This document shows, piece by piece, positions 51,628 through 62,737 of a stretch of 64,000 nucleotides of DNA. Each line of letters opens with the position of its first letter. Positions within the stretch are counted from its first letter, which is position 1. A program made the position numbers and the translations under genes. The stretch covers positions 3,447,035 to 3,511,034 of the forward strand of contig NW_002060946.1 of NCBI RefSeq assembly GCF_000150275.1, given 5' to 3'. The notes beneath the pieces were generated by a model. It saw only the letters and a list, made by a program, of their open reading frames with translations, searched no databases and was not told the origin of the DNA. This stretch comes from Trichoplax adhaerens (taxonomy: Eukaryota; Placozoa; Uniplacotomia; Trichoplacea; Trichoplacidae).

Positions 51628-53964
51628 CCTTCATCCTCAGTACAAAATGTTGGCCAGTTAGCTGTGGATTTACTGATTTCTACCATGGACTGTCAACTGA
51701 TTGGGTATTGGCATCATTCTTGTTTATTACCTGTGGTTGGCCATGATACATCCTGTAATCAGCAAGATAATAAGAATTGCCATAACCAGTTACTAACGCC
51801 TTCCCAAGGTAAATCAATTCAATTATGCATTACAGATTGTTTGAGAAGGAAAAATATATGAACGTATAATGCGATTGATACAGGCCAACTTTCAGTTATA
51901 CGAGTATCAGCAGGGATTCTAGCATCAGTATACATTGTATACCATTTTAGCTAACTGTGTATCTCGGTAAATACTCGTATAAGTTGAATGAAATCAAGTT
52001 GCTTTATTAAATAGATTTTATTTGCGTGCAATAGCTGCAATCACGGAAAACACTATCATAAGTAGAATAAACCAAATAATAAATGCCTTAAGCACCGGGA
52101 TTAACTGTGTCATTCATATAGCACATAGTAAAGATTAAAACTAATTAAGTACCGTATATCGTACAAGTATTGCGAGGTGATGATGCAGCGCTGCTTTTAA
52201 TTCGTGGTACTGTTGGATCTTGTATGATCTATTGTAACATACGGCTATATATTAAATTTACCTACTATATTATAACGTGTTTACTAATTATAATATGTCT
52301 ACTCTGTTCTTATCCATTTCCATAGTTTACATGTCTCGTACGCAAAAATATGTGTTTATGCAAATTCGCTCTCCAGTTATTTCGGTAAGTTTATTAATTA
52401 TATGCGTCACATGGATGATCTCTATATTATTATTACAGTAACGTATAAAGAGAGAAATATTCACTAGATTTCGTATAGTATTGTACAATATTCAATATTG
52501 ATGATGTCGTATGAATTAAAGAGGTGAAGTTAATACATCATGTTAGATGGATACGAATCCATTTTAAGACATATATTTTAAGATCTAAATGGTCCTCGTT
52601 ACGAAGTAACATTATCTTGGTGTCGGGGTTGTGTAATTTTACATTTGTGGCAAATGATGCTGTAGAATGTGTTGATATATGTTGGAAAGGTAATTTCAAT
52701 AATTATGTCAAGAAATTAATTTTGGTGTACAAAACAAATTTTAGGGTGGTGCCGCGACATTTTGTGCTGACCTTGTAAAGTGGATTAGTCAGAAGGGTTT
52801 CCATCGCGTTGTTCTTGCTACGAGCTGTTACATTCACGAAAAAATTAACACCAGTATAGGAAGGTTTGATAACCCTGTAACTTCATATATGAACACGATA
52901 CTTTGTTCCAAAGAGTAGATAAAATTCAGACTAGTCATATTTGAAGCCTTTTTAAATTTGCGCGTATGTTACTGACAATATTGATAAAAATTTAAAAGAT
53001 ATTTCTGGGCGTGGAATACTTAAGTAGGTTACAATGTTTCTTTACAGTGGATTTAGATATTTGACAAGTCGTGCAGCTTGTGAATTAAGAGATCGGTTAG
53101 AGAACAATTGCTCCTGGGTAGGATTAGAAGAATGCCCATCAACTATCGGCAAGTAGAATAGAAACTATTTGATAATAGATTTCATTACTCATAAAATTAT
53201 AAAATATTAACTAAAATATACTCAGTATAGTTCTAACAGTAAAATGCTTTTTCTGAGAATTTCATCCTAAATAGCTAATTTTAATATCAGATGTCTAATT
53301 TAAGTAACTTTTATATCAAAATTAGATGGTGTTGTAGATCAAAGTGATACAGTTCTTATAGCTGGCGGAGGGTTTGCTAAGAAATTTTTTCTTGAATGGT
53401 ATGTTATGACGTATTGTACGCTGCCTTATAAAATTATAACATCAACCATTCAATGATTAATATTTCTCTCTTGTGATCATGCTTTCTATACTCTAGTAAC
53501 AAAGAAAATATTCCTTTAATTGTAATAATATCACTATGCACCGAAGGAAATGCTATTGAGATGGCGTTGCGATTGGATTCACATCTCAATGATTGGCTAC
53601 AGTTTCTACCGGTAAAAAATGATCATTTGCTATTATCTGCTAATAGTACTATAGCACTGATATACTATTGCATATGTAAAGGTTATAGCAATGTCTGTTT
53701 TTCATTTCTTGATAGCATCATCAACAACAATCTTCTGTCCATCCGGAACAAGGATTACTTGGTATGCAATGATCAGCTTGAATAATATACAATATGCGTA
53801 TATTGCTAAATTTTGACACAAATATCTGTTATCGATATCGGTCGTTGCTCAATATCATATGTACGTATATTGATTGCTGTATCTTTGAATTTATAGCTCC
53901 GTGGATTATGCCGAAGTCGTGGGAAGTATTGCTAAACCGTCATGTTCCGTCCGATCTCTATTAA
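51628..53964 (+). CDS. PSMG2: Proteasome assembly chaperone 2 (first coding exon not located), 8 exons seen
   Basis: Exons seen: 51628-51808, 52326-52384, 52745-52863, 53048-53148, 53326-53398, 53497-53611, 53716-53761, 53897-53964. They encode 253 residues ending at TAA; the human protein has 264, so only the first ~15-20 residues are missing. The sequence tracks PSMG2 throughout: VGQLAVDLLISTM, LLPVVGHD, SRTQKYVFMQIRSP, GFHRVVLATSCYIHE, GFRYLTS, LIAGGGFAK, SHLNDWLQFLP and a C-terminal WIMPKSWEVLL. Role: with PSMG1, chaperones assembly of the 20S proteasome alpha ring. The intron after 53148 starts GCAAGT (a GC-AG intron); the frame only works with this donor. The first ATG exon lies upstream, before the acceptor at 51626-51627. 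Confidence 0.9.
53149..53325 (+). other. GC-AG intron in PSMG2
   Basis: The intron begins GCAAGT and ends TTAG. The GT two bases further on (GTAGAA) would shift the frame, whereas the GC donor gives the continuous codon G|AT (Asp) and keeps the alignment with PSMG2. Confidence 0.75.
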
Positions 53965-55025
53965 GGATAGTATTAGGTTAAGATAGACTGCAGACTCTTT
54001 TCTGCATGATAAAATTTGTACTATTAATATCTATATTAATGACTATATTTATATTATAAGCGAAATTTAAGTAGCATTTGCTCACGTAGACCCTGTAAAT
54101 TGCTATTGTCATAAGGCATTAACTTATCTTATCTGGCTATAAATACAGCATAATAGACTACGCTATATCTATGCGTGTATGCTATAGGACTTTTGTAAGA
54201 AATAAATAGCTTGAGCAGCGCAACTTTTTAGTAAGTAGTCGATGTTAAGAATCTTTATAATTATATGGTAATTTTCGTGGACTGTTGTACAATGTTTCTG
54301 TATGTATTACTGATCTGTTGCAGCTCATTTTAATAATAAAAAGGTATTAAGTGCAATATTCTCTTCAACTAGTGAGGAATCTATATAATTCAGGACACTA
54401 TTTAAACGTACCATGGCAACTGTAATTCTGAATCATTTATTAATTCGTTTCAATAATATTAGTTCAGTTAATAATACCATCTTAATAATGTGACGAGATA
54501 TCGTATCAAAAATGAATTCTATACTGTTATACTTTAAATGTTGTCCTCGTAGGTATGTGATCATTTTCATTTTAAATTTTACAATAGTAATAATGTCTAA
54601 GGCCAAGTCACGCAGATTAAGTATATCCGTTTAAATTTCAAAATTAGAAGGTCAAATCAGTGTTACAGGATTTGAAGTAATAGTCTTATAGCATAAATAC
54701 ATGATATAAAGATATAATTTGAACTACTATATAGTATATATTATTGAAGAAAATTTGTAAATCAATCAAGATATCTGTGAAACCACATTCAATTTTCCAC
54801 AGCATGCATTAGAACAACCAGAGTACTTTTCATGAAAAAGTGCAACCTTAACTAGGTACCGGAAGTACTGTACTACGCCAATATATACTTCATGATAGAA
54901 TTTTTCTGATGTTAACTACTACTAGATTATTATTTCATGATGTTGGTGTTGAAGTTTAGCAGTTGACAGTTTATATTAAAATTTCCAAGAATTTTAGTAG
55001 CATCTTTCATTGATGTAAATATTGA
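53965..55025. other. Convergent spacer PSMG2 / AT-hook gene
   Basis: About 1 kb of AT-rich sequence between two genes that end towards each other. No exon or repeat was recognised apart from the AATAAA at 54201. Confidence 0.5.
54201..54206 (+). terminator. Possible poly(A) signal of PSMG2
   Basis: AATAAA about 240 nt after the PSMG2 stop codon. Confidence 0.35.
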
Positions 55026-56071
55026 TTATATCTTCCAAGGAGCGTTTTGTGATTGTATCTTTCGATTAATTTCAGCTAAGATATACATCGATTTTTCCTT
55101 TGGAATATTTAAGCGTATTGGTTTATCCATAAGTGGATAGGACAGTTTGTTCTCTTTATAGGTTGGTATTGAATAGATAATTCTGGACTTATTTTTGGAT
55201 CCCTTTGGCCTACCTCTTTTTCTTTTGTTCGTATTATAGATCAAACCATTGGAATTATTGCCTAGGTTATTATGATTGATTGACACTTTGGATGTGTTCG
55301 GTGCTTTCGAGGTATAACCTTGATTAGTTTGAATCTATGCCAAGAAAATATTAAGCCGATATTTTACTGTATTTAAATGTACAAAGGACTAAAATAATAG
55401 TACATGGATTTGTTGGTAGGGATGTACTTTTGACAAATAATGTGTAAGCATGATTGCATCGATAATAACGGTGAATTAAACATTTCAAAATACTGTATAA
55501 TAATACCAAAGCCACTTACGCTGTTTGTCAGTTGTATTTTTCTTGGTCTGCCAGGTCCTCTTTTAATTCCATCCTCTACTTTTATCTTTGGTCGTTTCGT
55601 GAATGGCTTATTAGAACTTTTAACGACTTTTTCCCTTGGCTAATATTTTATTAATTGATGATGTTAAAATATGACATGGTAAAAATTATGATCAATGATA
55701 TAGAGACAATATTTGTAATGTGTTACACTTACCGGTACAATTTTTTTTAGATTGTATCTCGTGGTACGCTTTCTTGTAAGTTTTTTCCTTGTTTGTATAT
55801 TGTTGAGAGATCTTGTAGCGATAGCTACAGAGTAGTACACGTATATATGGTAAGTACTTAAGTTTAATGATGATTTTTATATCTATTTTATTTTATTATT
55901 CTAACAGGTAAGCATTTGAGATTGTAATAAGGACAATCAAAATAAAGATCAATACTGCTGAATGGATTCTTTTCTCAATGAATGCCTACCATTTTGTGCT
56001 TCGCTCTCTTGACGGCTTCGATTAGCTATAAAGATATAACCACACTGACATACCTTTCTTGCAATTGGCAC
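55026..56071 (-). CDS. AT-hook protein, unnamed (5' end not found), 5 exons seen
   Basis: Minus-strand exons: 56054-56071 (18 nt), 55990-56025 (36 nt), 55733-55824, 55520-55639, 55026-55334; all join in phase and end at TAA. The protein is very basic and hydrophilic and carries two AT-hook cores (KRGPGRPRK and KRKRGRPKGSK) separated by an N/S-rich linker. A lysine/arginine-rich stretch (TRKKLTRKRTTRY) precedes them. AT-hooks bind the minor groove of AT-rich DNA, so a chromatin or transcription role is likely; no other domain was recognised and the family is not known to me. The C-terminal ~50 residues (KEKSMYILAEINRKI) are predicted helical. The chain must start further upstream (above 56071 on the minus strand); I could not find the start. 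Exon boundaries of the two smallest exons are less certain. Confidence 0.6.
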
Positions 56072-59000
56072 CTATAAAATATAAGATGATCAATTTTTAG
56101 CCACGTTCTTTATTACAGGAGTTTCATAATCCATAAATAGTCTCCGTGTCCACTGCTAAAAATGTAGTGTCTTTCGACGTTCTCTGCTGATTAAATTATG
56201 GTCACCAAATTTGAGATATGCTACTGATTATTTATCATGGATGTCATCTGGAGAGCATTCGTAATAGTGTATTATCATTTTATATAAGTAAGGAAAAATT
56301 GATAATTTAATTTAAAATTCTGTTGTATGAGAGATGATTTTTTATATTTGGTAAACCCTTTATACATAATTTTAAATTGTAACAGCACTATCATAGTAAT
56401 GTCAGTGTGTCATTGAAGGAGAGTTTACAGTCTACTGTATACCATCTAGCCATAGATATTTGATAACCAATTCTATTCTAATAGGAGGATTACATCATGT
56501 GCATTTGGTTTGCTTATGATTCTCTTTATAAATTGGAGTTAGCCGTAATAACGTTATGATGCATTTAAAGGATTGTCTCTACAATATCGAAATGAATGCA
56601 TAATCATTTTACTAAAATTACTGTATGCGTAAATTCTCGACGTGTGAATGTAATTAAGTAATCAAAGTTATTAAATGTCCATTAAGAATAAGAATAAAGA
56701 ATGAAATGCAGGACTACCGTATCTCTGTAACAAGATACTCGTATAGTAGTGTACAACTTTCAATACGTAGTCATCTTGACTATTCCAAAATGGCATTTGG
56801 ATATTATTACCATCGTTATTTGCATAGGAGTGCAGAATATGAATTACTAACGTGCGCCTACTAATTAAGAATATAATCCCCAAAATCTGTTTGAATAAAA
56901 ATAATAACAAGGCAATTTGGATAAGCTACTTCTTATTCAAACGCTGGATGAGGATGAATTAGTCATTTTATCCTACTTTTTAGTGGTCCTATTTTTTCTT
57001 TTAGTACAGATTACATTTAGTAAGAAAGCTTTTTCAATATTAGTATTTATGAATGAGGAGATTAGTATCTTTTCAAGACTAAATTAGTGAATGATTGAAG
57101 GTGATGAGATTAATAGTGTGATAAAATTGTGCCATTTAGATAGTCCTCTTGGTGATTGTTGAAGAATATGGATAGTAAGAAGCAACGGAATGATGTTGCT
57201 TCTTACTTTCCAATGTGAAAAAAAAAGGCTTAACCATATTGCGAAAATTTTGAATTGAAATAGAATACAATTTCACAAAATAAGTGAATATTCAGAGCGA
57301 ACTGAGAGATTGCCATGATGGGTTGTACTATTTGTCATCGCTGATGCCATATTAAGATATTTTACAGAAAGAATAAATGGACGAGTAATTTTTTATTTTA
57401 CCTCCTCCTGCTTGATCATTCAAGTTATGATTAGAAATCATTATGATCCATTTTATTTTTCATTTTACTCTTGTGTCAAAATGAATTTGTCGATCGTTGT
57501 TAGCTTGTAAATGATTGTTGTTGATATTGGTCGATCATATAACGCCACTTATAGCGTCCTTCTCCTCGAACTTGTATTTTATTGTATGAGTAAATATGTT
57601 GGGTGTCATTTTGAGATCGGGATCTTGAAATCAATTTGTATCAAAATTTTCAGGTATCTATTATAATAATTTACGATGAATGAAATGCATTTGTCAAAGG
57701 TAGACATCATGTCACTAGTTTGTGTCAGTAGATGTAGTCTATAAATCGTTCGGTAAAAGCGATTTATCATTAAAATTGATCATTTTTGATATTATATCAT
57801 TTTTTTTTGGGGGGGGGGAAAGGATTTATCCTATAGTTGGTGTAGGTACTGCCTGTTTTCTTTTTGGACTAGCGATTTGGCTGTACTGCTTTACGCTTGT
57901 ATGGATGAGAATATTATTTCAATGATTAATGATGAATTATAATTTGAATGAAAATGGATGATAGAGTTTGTATGTTAAAATAGAAGGACATTGCTATTTA
58001 TGAAGAGGCAATTTCTTTTTTTTTGAAATGGACATTGGGGCCATTTGGACTTTCAACGATGGCCAAGAAATTGCAGTTTATGCCTATTGCATTTTCCCTG
58101 ACATCATCTATCCTACTGTACAGACTATCCAAATTGAAGGCAAAGCAATCCGGGAAGGCGATAAAATAAAATGGATTTTCCCTGTGTGTTTTCCATCAAA
58201 GATGGCCCATTTTATAAGCGATACTCTATCCCATGGTTGGCTATTGGAGATGATGTATCTCCTTTTAAATAGGGTTGCCAATGGAAATGCCAATTCGTTG
58301 AAGGATTAGAGTAGAAGTAGTCGTCTGCGCAATCATGGACAATGACGTATTACTGTATTATTGTTATCCAAATAGTAAATAGTGATTTGGAGCTGCTAGT
58401 CTAATGAAGGATTGAATATCCAATGAGCAAGCCAAGAGGAAATTATCCAGTTGCATTAGCTCATTTTCCAGCTAGCAGTAATAGCGCTGACGCCATACTA
58501 GTTAGTTCCAATGTCCAGCCATGTTGCTCTTGTGTATTGAGCAAGAACCCTTTTTGGACGATACGATTTGCTTTCTCTGCCTCTCCTTGCTGTATATGAA
58601 CAACATTTGAATCGATGATGCCTATTCCATATCTCCATATCATAATATCATTTCAAGGTTATTATTGAATCATTCTCATTTATAGAAATGAATAATTTCA
58701 ATTGACTCCCTCCCTCCCCCCCCCCCAAAAAAAAGGATATGGCATCGTTTTATTCTCATTTTTCAATTAAAAGACGCCGCAATTGCAATCCTTGGACTAA
58801 CCTTGCTCTGGCAATTGGGGCAACTTTTTCGAACCATTATCAGCGGATGATGGTGATTGATTGTCTGTTATACAACGTCAAAGTAGAAAGAGATCATAGA
58901 GAAGGATAGTCTAGGCTTAAGATAGTCTTATCCTTCTAGAGTGTAGAAGGATAATCTAGGCTTCCATAATCGTCCATCCCATGATGGGCCAAATCATTTT

Positions 59001-59320
59001 TGCTGTTGGCAACGAGCAACATCCAAAACTGCAGTTGTCCAGGTACTGCAGACCGACTAGGAAAGCCGTGGCTTGTGATAGGGTAGTGTATCCAATGAGT
59101 GATAGCGTAATACGATTGTGGCTGTATACCGGCGTCGACTACTGCAAGTCGTATGAGTCTGCACCGGCACAGTCAGAGCATGACGATGCTTGCGCTTATC
59201 ATGTGCAAAATGAGCTGTCACTTAAACAAGGGTATTATTCCTACGAAATCCCTTATTGAAAAGAGGCTAATACTGACACTTTATTTTGCACATTGCTTTT
59301 CTTCCTGGATCTCTTGCAAG
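56072..59320. other. No convincing gene; possible upstream exons of the AT-hook gene
   Basis: Contains scattered short open frames on both strands (for example 58028-58309 on + and 58461-58643 on -), none with a recognisable domain or splice-supported continuation. It also holds a hairpin at 57174-57207 and two inverted homopolymer tracts at 57800 and 58716. The 5' exons of the AT-hook gene may lie here. Confidence 0.4.
57174..57207. repeat. Perfect hairpin, 13-bp arms, 8-bp loop
   Basis: AGTAAGAAGCAAC pairs exactly with GTTGCTTCTTACT around the loop GGAATGAT. There is no T-run or flanking repeat; its function is unknown. Confidence 0.8.
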
Positions 59321-59329
59321 CAAATTGCA

Positions 59330-60290
59330 ATTTTTTTCTAGCATTTCTCTTCTTTTCATGGCAGAAATGCCATCTTTCAAGATCAGTCTGGACTGGATTA
59401 GGATATACTGTAGACTACTCAGAGAAGTACAAGAGTACAGTAGAAGAATACGCATAGGCTTAAGCTAATTGCAATTATTTCTCTTGTCATCCATGCACAA
59501 AAATCCTTGTCTTACTCAGGGACGATTTCCTTTCAATGGCAGAAATCCTTGTCTTACTCAGGGATTTCTCTTCTTTTCATGGCAGGAATGCCATCTTTCA
59601 AGATCAGTCTGGACTGGATTAGGATATACTGTAGACTACTCAGAGAAGTACAAGAGTACAGTAGAAGAATACGCATAGGCTTAAGCAAACTGCAATTTTT
59701 TTCCTGCATTTCTCTTGTGATCCATGCACAAAATCCTTGTCTTACTCAGGGATGATCTCCTTTTAATGGCAGGAATCCTTGTCTTACTCAGGGATGATCT
59801 CCTTTTAATGGCAGGAATCCTTGTCTTACTCAGGGATGATCTCCTTTTAATGGCAGAAATCCTTGTCTTACTCAAAGATGATCTCCTTTCAATGGCAGCA
59901 ATACCATCTTTCAAGATCAGTCTGGACTGGATTAGGATATACTGTAGACTACTCAGAGAAGTACAAGAGTACAGTGGAAGAATACGCATAGGCTTAAGCA
60001 AACTGCAATTTTTTTCCTGCATTTCTCTTGTGATCCATGCACAAAATCCTTGTCTTACTCAGGGATGATCTCCTTTTAATGGCAGGAATCCTTGTCTTAC
60101 TCAGGGATGATCTCCTTTCAATGGCAGAAATCCTTGTCTTACTCAAAGATGATCTCCTTTCAATGGCAGCAATACCATCTTTCAAGATCAGTCTGGACTG
60201 GATTAGGATATACTGTAGACTACTCAAAGAAGAAAGTCAGAGAAGTTCAAGAGTACAGTAGAAGAATACGCATAGGCTTCTTCTCCTAGT
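59330..60290. repeat. Higher-order tandem array (A unit ~150 bp + variable 42-bp B units)
   Basis: Unit A (CATCTTTCAAGATCAGTCTG ... GAATACGCATAGGCTT, usually followed by AAGC, CTGCAATTTTTTTC and TCCATGCACAAA) occurs about four times: near 59365, 59590, 59905 and 60175. Between A units sits unit B of about 42 bp (ATCCTTGTCTTACTCAGGGA then TGATCTCCTTTTAATGGCAG), in blocks of about 2, 4 and 3 copies. B-block length is the variable feature. Open frames run through on both strands because the unit length is a multiple of three. Confidence 0.85.
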
Positions 60291-61034
60291 CTATCAATGA
60301 TGAAAGACTTTAGGGCTATCGTTGCAATTTGCAAACTCGGACAACTGCTTCGGCGATTAGAATAAACGACAGTCTTAGCCATTACTCCATATAATCTCTG
60401 TAGACATGGCAGATTTCTTGACTACATGATGGTCCAAAGCGTGGCCCAGCCTAAGACGACAAGCCCCAAAAAGGGCAATGAGTGGAAAGACTACTCAATA
60501 AGATGAATAAAGTACTGCGAGCTATCGTTGTTGTTGTTGTGCTAGGCTAAACTGCATCGTCCTTGAGTATCAGCGTGTATTTATGTTTCATGGTTTATAT
60601 CATTCAAATCGATGAGAGCAATCAATAAAACCAAAGACTATTCAATGATGAATGCATTTACAGTTCAGTGGATAAAGCCCCAACTAGTGAGAGTGATAAA
60701 CTGCAGGCTAAACTTGAAGGGTAAGTAGAACCCAAGGTTGAACTCGGTTGTAAATCCAATAGACTCCAGCTACCGATCGATGCAGTTTCTAAATGTACGT
60801 GTTGTGATCATCAAAATAGAACGAGGACTCAAAAAGATACACAACACCATTTCCACATAGCAAGTGCATTACTGCTGTCGATCGATGCCACAACAGTAAC
60901 ATCTAAAATTGAATACTCAGCGAAAATCAATCAATCCATCTTAAAATCATGGACAACCCATCGTTCAGTATGATCCACTGACGAAATGGATGTTGCTCGT
61001 TTGCACCCGATTGAGCGAGAGCAACGCCATCGAG
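60291..61034. other. Intergenic spacer between two tandem arrays
   Basis: No coding sequence recognised. From about 60.7 kb it shows diverged copies of parts of the following array (TCAATCAATC, CGATTGAGCGAGAGCAA), so the array probably began here. Confidence 0.5.
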
Positions 61035-62180
61035 GCTAAAATTCAATTACAAAGTCAAAATAAAATCAATCGTCCAATAGAATGAACTCAAAATGATTGC
61101 TATGTTGAGTATTTCCACGTAGCAAGTAGATACTGCTACTGGTTCAGTTATCATAGCCTAAAATAGAACTCGATCACCATCAATCTTGTTGATCGAGATG
61201 GGTCAACGAGGCAATGCAATCCTCATCATCATACTGCCGTACCGATTGAGCGAGAGCAAGGCTAAAATTCAATTACAAAGTCAAAATAAAATCAATCGTC
61301 CAATAGAATGAACTCAAAATGATTGCTAGGTTGAGTATTTCCACGTAGCAAGTAGATACTGCTACTGGTTCAGTTATCATAGCCTAAAATAGAACTCGAT
61401 CACCATCAATCTTGTTGATCGAGATGGGTCGACGAGGCAATGCAATCCTCATCATCATACTGCTGTACCGATTGAGCGAGAGCAACACCATCGAGGCTAA
61501 AATTCAATTACCAAGTCAAAATAAAATCAATCGTCAAATTGAATAAACTCAAATGATTGCTATGTTGAGTATTTCCACGTAGCAAGTAGATACTGCTACT
61601 GGTTTAGTTATCATAGCCTAAAATAGAACTCGATCACCATCAATCCTGTTGATCGAGATGGGTCGAAAAGGCAATGCAATCCTCATCATCATACTGCTGT
61701 ACCGATTGAGCGAGAGCAAGGCTAAAATTCAATTACAAAGTCAAAATAAAATCAATCGTCCAATAGAATGAACTCAAAATGATTGCTAGGTTGAGTATTT
61801 CCACGTAGCAAGTAGATACTGCTACTGGTTCAGTTATCATAGCCTAAAATAGAACTCGATCACCATCAATCCTGTTGATCGAGATGGGTCGAAAAGGCAA
61901 TGCAATCCTCATCATCATACTGCTGTACCGATTGAGCGAGAGCAAGGCTAAAATTCAATTACAAAGTCAAAATAAAATCAATCGTCAAATTGAATAAACT
62001 CAAAATGATTGCTAGGTTGAGTATTTCCACGTAGCAAGTAGATACTGCTACTGGTTCAGCTATCATAGCCTAAAATAGAATGTCCATCGAAAAGGAATCT
62101 TGAAAATCGCAACTCGATCACCATCAATCATGATGATCGAGATGGGTCGACGTGGCAATGCAATCCTCATCATCATATTA
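61035..62180. repeat. ~225-bp tandem array, five copies
   Basis: GCTAAAATTCAATTAC starts at 61035, 61261, 61496, 61721 and 61947, giving periods of 226, 235, 225 and 226 bp. Each unit contains CCACGTAGCAAGTAGATACT, a small hairpin (CTCGATCA ... TGATCGAG, 8 bp stem, 13 bp loop) and the stretch CCGATTGAGCGAGAGCAA. Copies are nearly identical; the 235 bp copy carries an extra CACCATCGA-type insert. Confidence 0.9.
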
Positions 62181-62737
62181 CTGTAGTCAATCAATGGATT
62201 AACGTGGCAGCCTACCACTGGCCTAGATAGTCATTGCTGCCGTCGAATTTGTAGATGGGATAGATAGAATATAGAAGAAGCGAGACGATGAAGAAGAAAG
62301 GGATAGAGTACAATGGAGGCACTGTAACTAAGCAACATGGCGGCTAGAGTTTGGTCTATATGACGTAGACTATTTTAAGGAGAGGTATAGCCAAGTGTAT
62401 GCTAAATTAAGATGGAAGGCAGCCAATTCTTTTTGCCCTAATGTAAATAACTTACTACTATACTTTCTGAATTGCATCAGTGGCTAGAGTGGCAAGTAGA
62501 GACGGTAGCAATCGAGTAGTAGACCTACTCCAATTAGTAGCGTATAGTAACAGCTGGCTACAAGCAGTCGCGCAAGTGTAATTAAGTCTATACCGACGAC
62601 GATCAAGTTCTTCATCGTTTCCGGCCACGGTTAATAGGATTGTCGAGCTTTTCCCACCACTAGGATTGGGGAGAAAAGCATTGAAGGAGGTCCTATAGGG
62701 TTTTCTTTGCCCATTTTTACTACCTATAGTCGCCATC
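62181..62737. promoter_or_regulatory. Upstream region of the secreted repeat-protein gene
   Basis: Sequence between the tandem array and the ATG at 62738. It presumably holds the promoter and 5' UTR. An antisense frame runs through 62458-62799 without a recognisable domain. No specific element was identified. Confidence 0.35.

Noticed and set aside
51881-51960. Possible extra PSMG2 exon after an AG
   Set aside because: The upstream exon ends in phase 1 and joins perfectly to 52326 without it; including it breaks the frame.
55733-56071. Alternative frame of the AT-hook exons resembling a psq-type helix-turn-helix
   Set aside because: The alternative frame meets a TAA inside exon 55733-55824 and cannot continue into the AT-hook exons; the chosen frame is open throughout.
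57722-57925. 67-codon hydrophobic frame
   Set aside because: Runs through the T9G10 homopolymer, lacks homology, and has no splice-supported neighbours.
59681-60068. Frames of 113-114 codons on both strands
   Set aside because: They exist because the tandem unit length is a multiple of three; both strands are equally open, so there is no evidence for coding.
59330-62180. Tandem arrays considered as CRISPR-like
   Set aside because: Units are directly adjacent with no unique spacers, and the context is a eukaryotic intron-rich genome.
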